The notes under the pieces were generated by a model. The model did no database searches, was not told the DNA's origin, and saw nothing but the letters and a program-made list of their open reading frames with translations. The translations under genes were made by a program, and so were the position numbers. Below are positions 60,815-64,000 of a stretch of 64,000 nt of DNA, piece after piece. Numbering within the stretch: the stretch's first letter is position 1; every line of letters begins with the position of its first letter. Source of the DNA: Pedobacter frigiditerrae (GTDB lineage: Bacteria > Bacteroidota > Bacteroidia > Sphingobacteriales > Sphingobacteriaceae); contig NZ_SJSK01000001.1 in NCBI RefSeq assembly GCF_004331645.1, positions 1,612,001 through 1,676,000 of the forward strand, written 5' to 3'.

Positions 60815-62353
60815 ATGCAAAAAGAAATCGAAATTACTATTGCTCCAGAGCATATTGCTAATGAGCAAATCATTCTTCAAAACCTTTCTAGAGCTTTAAA
60901 GGTTGATGTTTCTACCATTAAACATCACGAAGTCTTAAAGCGCTCCATAGATGCTCGTTCGCGTAAAGTAATTTATCGCTTACAAGTAAGAGCCTATATA
61001 AATGAGTTTCCGAATAAAGAGATCGCTGCAATTACATATCAGAAATTAACAGATGCTAAAACAGTAATCATAGTGGGTGCTGGCCCGGCGGGGTTATTTG
61101 CCGCTTTACAATGCATAGAAAACGGATTAAAGCCAATTGTAATAGAAAGAGGTAAAGATGTTAAACAGCGTAGAAGAGATTTAGCGGCTATTAATAAACA
61201 AGGATTGGTAAATACCGAATCTAACTACTGTTATGGGGAAGGAGGAGCTGGTACTTATTCTGATGGTAAGTTATATACACGTTCTAATAAACGAGGAGAT
61301 ATCAATAAGGTATTACAAATTTTTGTACAGCACGGTGCTGACCAAGATATCTTAATTGATGCCCGCCCACACATCGGAACAAATAAATTGCCTCATATTA
61401 TTACGGCAATTAGAGAAACAATTCAAAATGCAGGTGGTGAGGTGCTTTTTGATTCTAAGCTAACCGATTTTATTATTGAGAGTGGAAAGATTAAAGGGGT
61501 AATCATTAATCAAGAGCAAGAGCTTTTGTCAAATTCAGTTATCCTAGCAACTGGTCATTCGGCAAGAGATATTTATGAATTACTTCATCAAAAAAATATA
61601 TTAATTGAAGCAAAGCCTTTTGCACTGGGTGTAAGGATAGAACATCCACAACAAATTATAGATAGCGCACAATATCATTGCGATATAAGAAGTGAGTTTT
61701 TGCCGCCTGCATATTACAGTATGGTAGAGCAGGTTAAAACTAGAGGTGTGTTTTCTTTTTGTATGTGCCCAGGGGGGATAATAGCTCCTTGTGCTACCGG
61801 GCAAGACGAAATTGTAGTTAATGGTTGGTCTCCTTCCAAAAGAAACAATCCTTTTGCTAATTCTGGTACTGTGGTTCAGGTTACTTTAGATGATGTTCAA
61901 GGTTACGACCCATTAAGAATGCTAAACTTTCAATCTGAAATAGAACAGCTAGCTTTTGAAGCTGGTGGTGGTAATCTTGTTGCTCCCGCACAGCGGATGA
62001 TAGATTTTGTAGAAAACAGATTGTCCGTGGATTTGCCGAAAAACTCTTACTTGCCAGGCACAAAAAGTGTAATGTTAGACAATATTTTACCCAGTTTTGT
62101 AGCCTCAAGCTTAAAAGCAGCATTACCGTTGTTCGGCAAAAAGATGAAAGGTTATTATACCAATGAAGCTATTTTGGTTGGCGTAGAAAGTAGAACTTCT
62201 TCGCCAGTTCGTATTCCTAGAGATAGGGAAACCTACCAACATCCACAAATAAATGGTTTATATCCTTGTGCAGAAGGGGCAGGTTACGCAGGAGGAATTG
62301 TCTCTGCTGCCATAGATGGTGTTAATTGTGCAAATGCCATTTTAAACAATTAA
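60815..62353 (+). CDS. FAD-dependent dehydrogenase-like protein (COG2509)
   Basis: A 512-residue flavoprotein. Residues 1-85 form a small N-terminal domain (KEIEITIAPEHIANEQIILQ; then SIDARSRKVIYRLQV), followed by the FAD motif VIIVGAGPAGLFAALQCIENG. The NYCYGEGGAGTYSDGKLYTR segment and the late EGAGYAGGIVSAAIDGV are typical of this uncharacterised dehydrogenase group. It may reduce an electron-transfer partner; substrate unknown. It stands alone with its own upstream region. Confidence 0.88.
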   Translation: MQKEIEITIAPEHIANEQIILQNLSRALKVDVSTIKHHEVLKRSIDARSRKVIYRLQVRAYINEFPNKEIAAITYQKLTDAKTVIIVGAGPAGLFAALQCIENGLKPIVIERGKDVKQRRRDLAAINKQGLVNTESNYCYGEGGAGTYSDGKLYTRSNKRGDINKVLQIFVQHGADQDILIDARPHIGTNKLPHIITAIRETIQNAGGEVLFDSKLTDFIIESGKIKGVIINQEQELLSNSVILATGHSARDIYELLHQKNILIEAKPFALGVRIEHPQQIIDSAQYHCDIRSEFLPPAYYSMVEQVKTRGVFSFCMCPGGIIAPCATGQDEIVVNGWSPSKRNNPFANSGTVVQVTLDDVQGYDPLRMLNFQSEIEQLAFEAGGGNLVAPAQRMIDFVENRLSVDLPKNSYLPGTKSVMLDNILPSFVASSLKAALPLFGKKMKGYYTNEAILVGVESRTSSPVRIPRDRETYQHPQINGLYPCAEGAGYAGGIVSAAIDGVNCANAILNN

Positions 62354-62389
62354 TAATTTTAAACGTTATAACTATAAATTATCCTATTT

Positions 62390-62857
62390 ATGATAAATTT
62401 AGTAGACGAACTCCAAAAAGCATATAATGGCGATGCCTGGCACGGTGGCAATACATTGAGTTTGCTTGTCACTGCTAATGCAGAAAAGGTTTTTACACAT
62501 CCAATACCTAATGCACACTCCATTGCAGAGCTTGTTTTGCATCTAACTTCTTGGACAGAAGAAGTTTTGGAAAGGATAGACGGTCAAGTAGCCAAAGAAC
62601 CTGCAAATGGGGATTGGCCAATACCTATCGACATGTCAGAAACAGGATGGAATGAAATTTTGAATCAATTTAAGTCTGCCAATCAAAAGCTAATTGAAAC
62701 TTTAAGCGATTTAAATTCTTCTAACTGGTCAAATGAGGTAATGGATGAGCGAAATCCTTCTTTGGGATCTGGAGTGAATAATGCCCAACTCATTAATGGA
62801 TTAATTCAACATCACGCCTATCATTCTGGTCAAATAGCTTTATTGGTAAAATTTTAG
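62390..62857 (+). CDS. DinB family protein
   Basis: A 155-residue four-helix DinB/YfiT-type protein. Three His in metal-binding positions are visible (HLTSWTEEVLERI; HHAYHSGQIALL). Such proteins include thiol transferases. It is 36 bases after the flavoprotein gene, without a known connection. Confidence 0.88.
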   Translation: MINLVDELQKAYNGDAWHGGNTLSLLVTANAEKVFTHPIPNAHSIAELVLHLTSWTEEVLERIDGQVAKEPANGDWPIPIDMSETGWNEILNQFKSANQKLIETLSDLNSSNWSNEVMDERNPSLGSGVNNAQLINGLIQHHAYHSGQIALLVKF

Positions 62858-62934
62858 AAGGGCAATTATCGTTTTAACCATTTGATGAATATTAATTTGT
62901 GTAATCATCTTCAAATCTGCATAATCAATCATAT

Positions 62935-63294
62935 ATGAAAAAGACTTTAATTATAGGTGCAACCCCAAATACAGATAGATATGCTTATAGAGCAGCTCAT
63001 ATGTTAACCGCTAAAGGGCACCCAATTGTAAATATTGGGGTCAAACAAGGCGAGGTAGCGGGTGTTAAAATAGAAAAGCCTGGAACTCCTTATTATGATA
63101 TAGATACAATAACCTTATATATAGGGCCTGATATACAAAATAACTATTACGATTATATACTAGAAACCAAGCCAAAAAGAGTAATTTTTAACCCAGGTAC
63201 AGAAAACCCTGATTTCGAAAAAATGCTAGACCTGCATAATATAGAGCCAGTTGAAGCTTGTACATTGGTTTTATTAAGTATAGGTCAGTATTAG
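62935..63294 (+). CDS. CoA-binding domain protein (YccU-like)
   Basis: A 119-residue Rossmann-type CoA-binding protein: KTLIIGATPNTDRYAYRAAH at the start, LTAKGHPIVNIGVKQGEVAG, and RVIFNPGTENPDF. Ligand role is not known. It is followed by about 250 bases without a convincing gene and then rRNA promoters. Confidence 0.9.
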   Translation: MKKTLIIGATPNTDRYAYRAAHMLTAKGHPIVNIGVKQGEVAGVKIEKPGTPYYDIDTITLYIGPDIQNNYYDYILETKPKRVIFNPGTENPDFEKMLDLHNIEPVEACTLVLLSIGQY

Positions 63295-63542
63295 AATCAA
63301 ATTCCTGCATAATATAATAATAGAAAGTCCCGCCAATCATTACGATCTTTTTGTGAATGGCTTACTTTAGGGGGCATTAAGGTGTAAAAAGTATTTCCGT
63401 TAATTTCAGATTTAGGTAGCAAAACTATTGCTAACAACAATCTTTTCCCTTTGTTTTCTATGCCCTGAATGGGTAGTTTTAAATTTTTATGGTTGTGCGT
63501 CACGCAGTTAGTTGTTTCAACACAAATAAAAGTTCGTTGCCG

Positions 63543-63573
63543 TTTGAAAGTGTGTGATATTTTTCTACCTTTG
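63543..63573 (+). promoter_or_regulatory. rRNA operon promoter P1
   Basis: TTTG (63543-63546), exactly 19 bases, then TACCTTTG (63566-63573): a full match to the Bacteroidota primary promoter. It is upstream of a second identical-type promoter. Confidence 0.75.
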
Positions 63574-63701
63574 CAACCCGCTACGGAGGTAACGACGGAA
63601 GGAAAGGATAAAGGGTGATTGGTTGGGTTAGGTTGAAATAAGGGAATACATTTGCGCGAACAACCGGGGCTAAAAAAAGTTTCGGATTATTTCAAATAAA
63701 G

Positions 63702-63732
63702 TTTGCGGGAATGAAAAAGTTTCCTACCTTTG
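63702..63732 (+). promoter_or_regulatory. rRNA operon promoter P2
   Basis: TTTG (63702-63705), exactly 19 bases, then TACCTTTG (63725-63732). The tandem of two perfect promoters about 160 bases apart, each followed by GCA, is typical for rRNA operons in this group. Confidence 0.8.
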
Positions 63733-64000
63733 CAGTCCCAAAGAAAACGGGAGCCAGCCAACGGATGTTGGGGAAGCGAATAAGACAAGATTGAAACGAC
63801 GGAATGCCAAACAGAGGGCGGAACATTAAGACCGGCCAAAACACAGCATGAAGTTGCAACATATATAGATCACCGTGAGGTAAGGTCGAAAAGTTCATTA
63901 AAGAGATATCATTTATACAACGCAGCGAGGCAATCAGGTACGGTTTGAAAGTACATTGAACCGAGCTGTTTCTTAAGTCTGTAACTATCAGACAACATAA
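63733..64000 (+). other. Probable leader of an rRNA operon, cut by the window end
   Basis: From the P2 start region to the end of the window there is no coding frame. The base composition is more GC-rich and balanced (for example GGGAGCCAGCCAACGGATG and CACCGTGAGGTAAGGTCG) than the rest of the window, and short complementary pieces are frequent, as in 16S leader RNA. No 16S sequence itself is present. The call depends on the promoters and composition. Confidence 0.6.

Noticed and set aside
63297..63503. Minus-strand frame of 68 codons ending LLLYYAGI
   Set aside because: It starts with GTG, has no recognisable family and lies next to the rRNA promoter region. The composition is protein-like, so a gene remnant is possible, but the support is too weak to annotate.
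63692..63898. Minus-strand frame within the rRNA leader
   Set aside because: It lies opposite the P2 promoter and the leader; the leader reading explains the sequence better.

Overview
The window comes from the chromosome of a low-GC member of the Bacteroidota, most likely Sphingobacteriaceae (Pedobacter-like). The reasons are a SusC/SusD polysaccharide utilisation locus (PUL), TonB-dependent receptors with carboxypeptidase-like N-terminal domains, promoters of the TTTG-N19-TAnnTTTG type, few Shine-Dalgarno sites, lipoprotein-rich small genes and an SDR-type threonine dehydrogenase. The genus is an inference; no rRNA sequence is visible.

Layout. 0-2.5 kb (minus): a Tat-dependent small subunit and a GMC flavoprotein that probably form a periplasmic sugar dehydrogenase. 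2.7-4.4 kb (plus): threonine dehydrogenase and YebC. 4.5-19.5 kb (minus): a PUL comprising a membrane-anchored propeller/LuxR regulator, SusC, SusD, a LamG lipoprotein, two GH144-type glucanases, a GH3 beta-glucosidase and an esterase. The enzyme set points to beta-1,2-glucan as substrate. 19.6-28.7 kb: housekeeping genes (trhO, kbl, pheS), a DUF5686 protein, a degenerate Rieske-like lipoprotein, a TetR regulator and a metallopeptidase-like protein. 28.7-38.5 kb is the accessory region. It holds three copies of an interspersed repeat, a DJ-1/PfpI fused to a beta-lactamase-like domain that has lost its catalytic motifs, a membrane AraC regulator, and a Crp/Fnr gene followed by an operon (YceI, tautomerase, divergent SDR, NTF2-like, frameshifted nitronate monooxygenase) preceded by two Crp-type palindromes. 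A structured non-coding stretch and a promoter-driven 36-codon gene follow.

38.5-64 kb is mostly core: rlmD, a PRPP-binding transferase, ispH, a TonB receptor abutting hemH, waaA, galE, rfbB, a CpsB-like phosphatase, an FtsX-type permease, an A-type Fe-S carrier, a methylmalonyl-CoA mutase catalytic subunit without its B12 domain, dnaA with upstream DnaA boxes, a NUDIX gene, LemA/TPM-domain genes, a COG2509-type flavoprotein, DinB and a CoA-binding protein. The last 450 bases carry two textbook tandem promoters and a leader, almost certainly of an rRNA operon whose 16S gene starts beyond the window.

The best candidates for new biology are the pseudoenzyme fusion at 29.8-32.3 kb, the interspersed repeat family, the Crp-operator operon with its divergent SDR, the small gene at 38.3 kb, and the PUL with an internal terminator-like hairpin between its uptake and enzyme genes. 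No CRISPR array, tRNA gene, transposase or prophage was seen.
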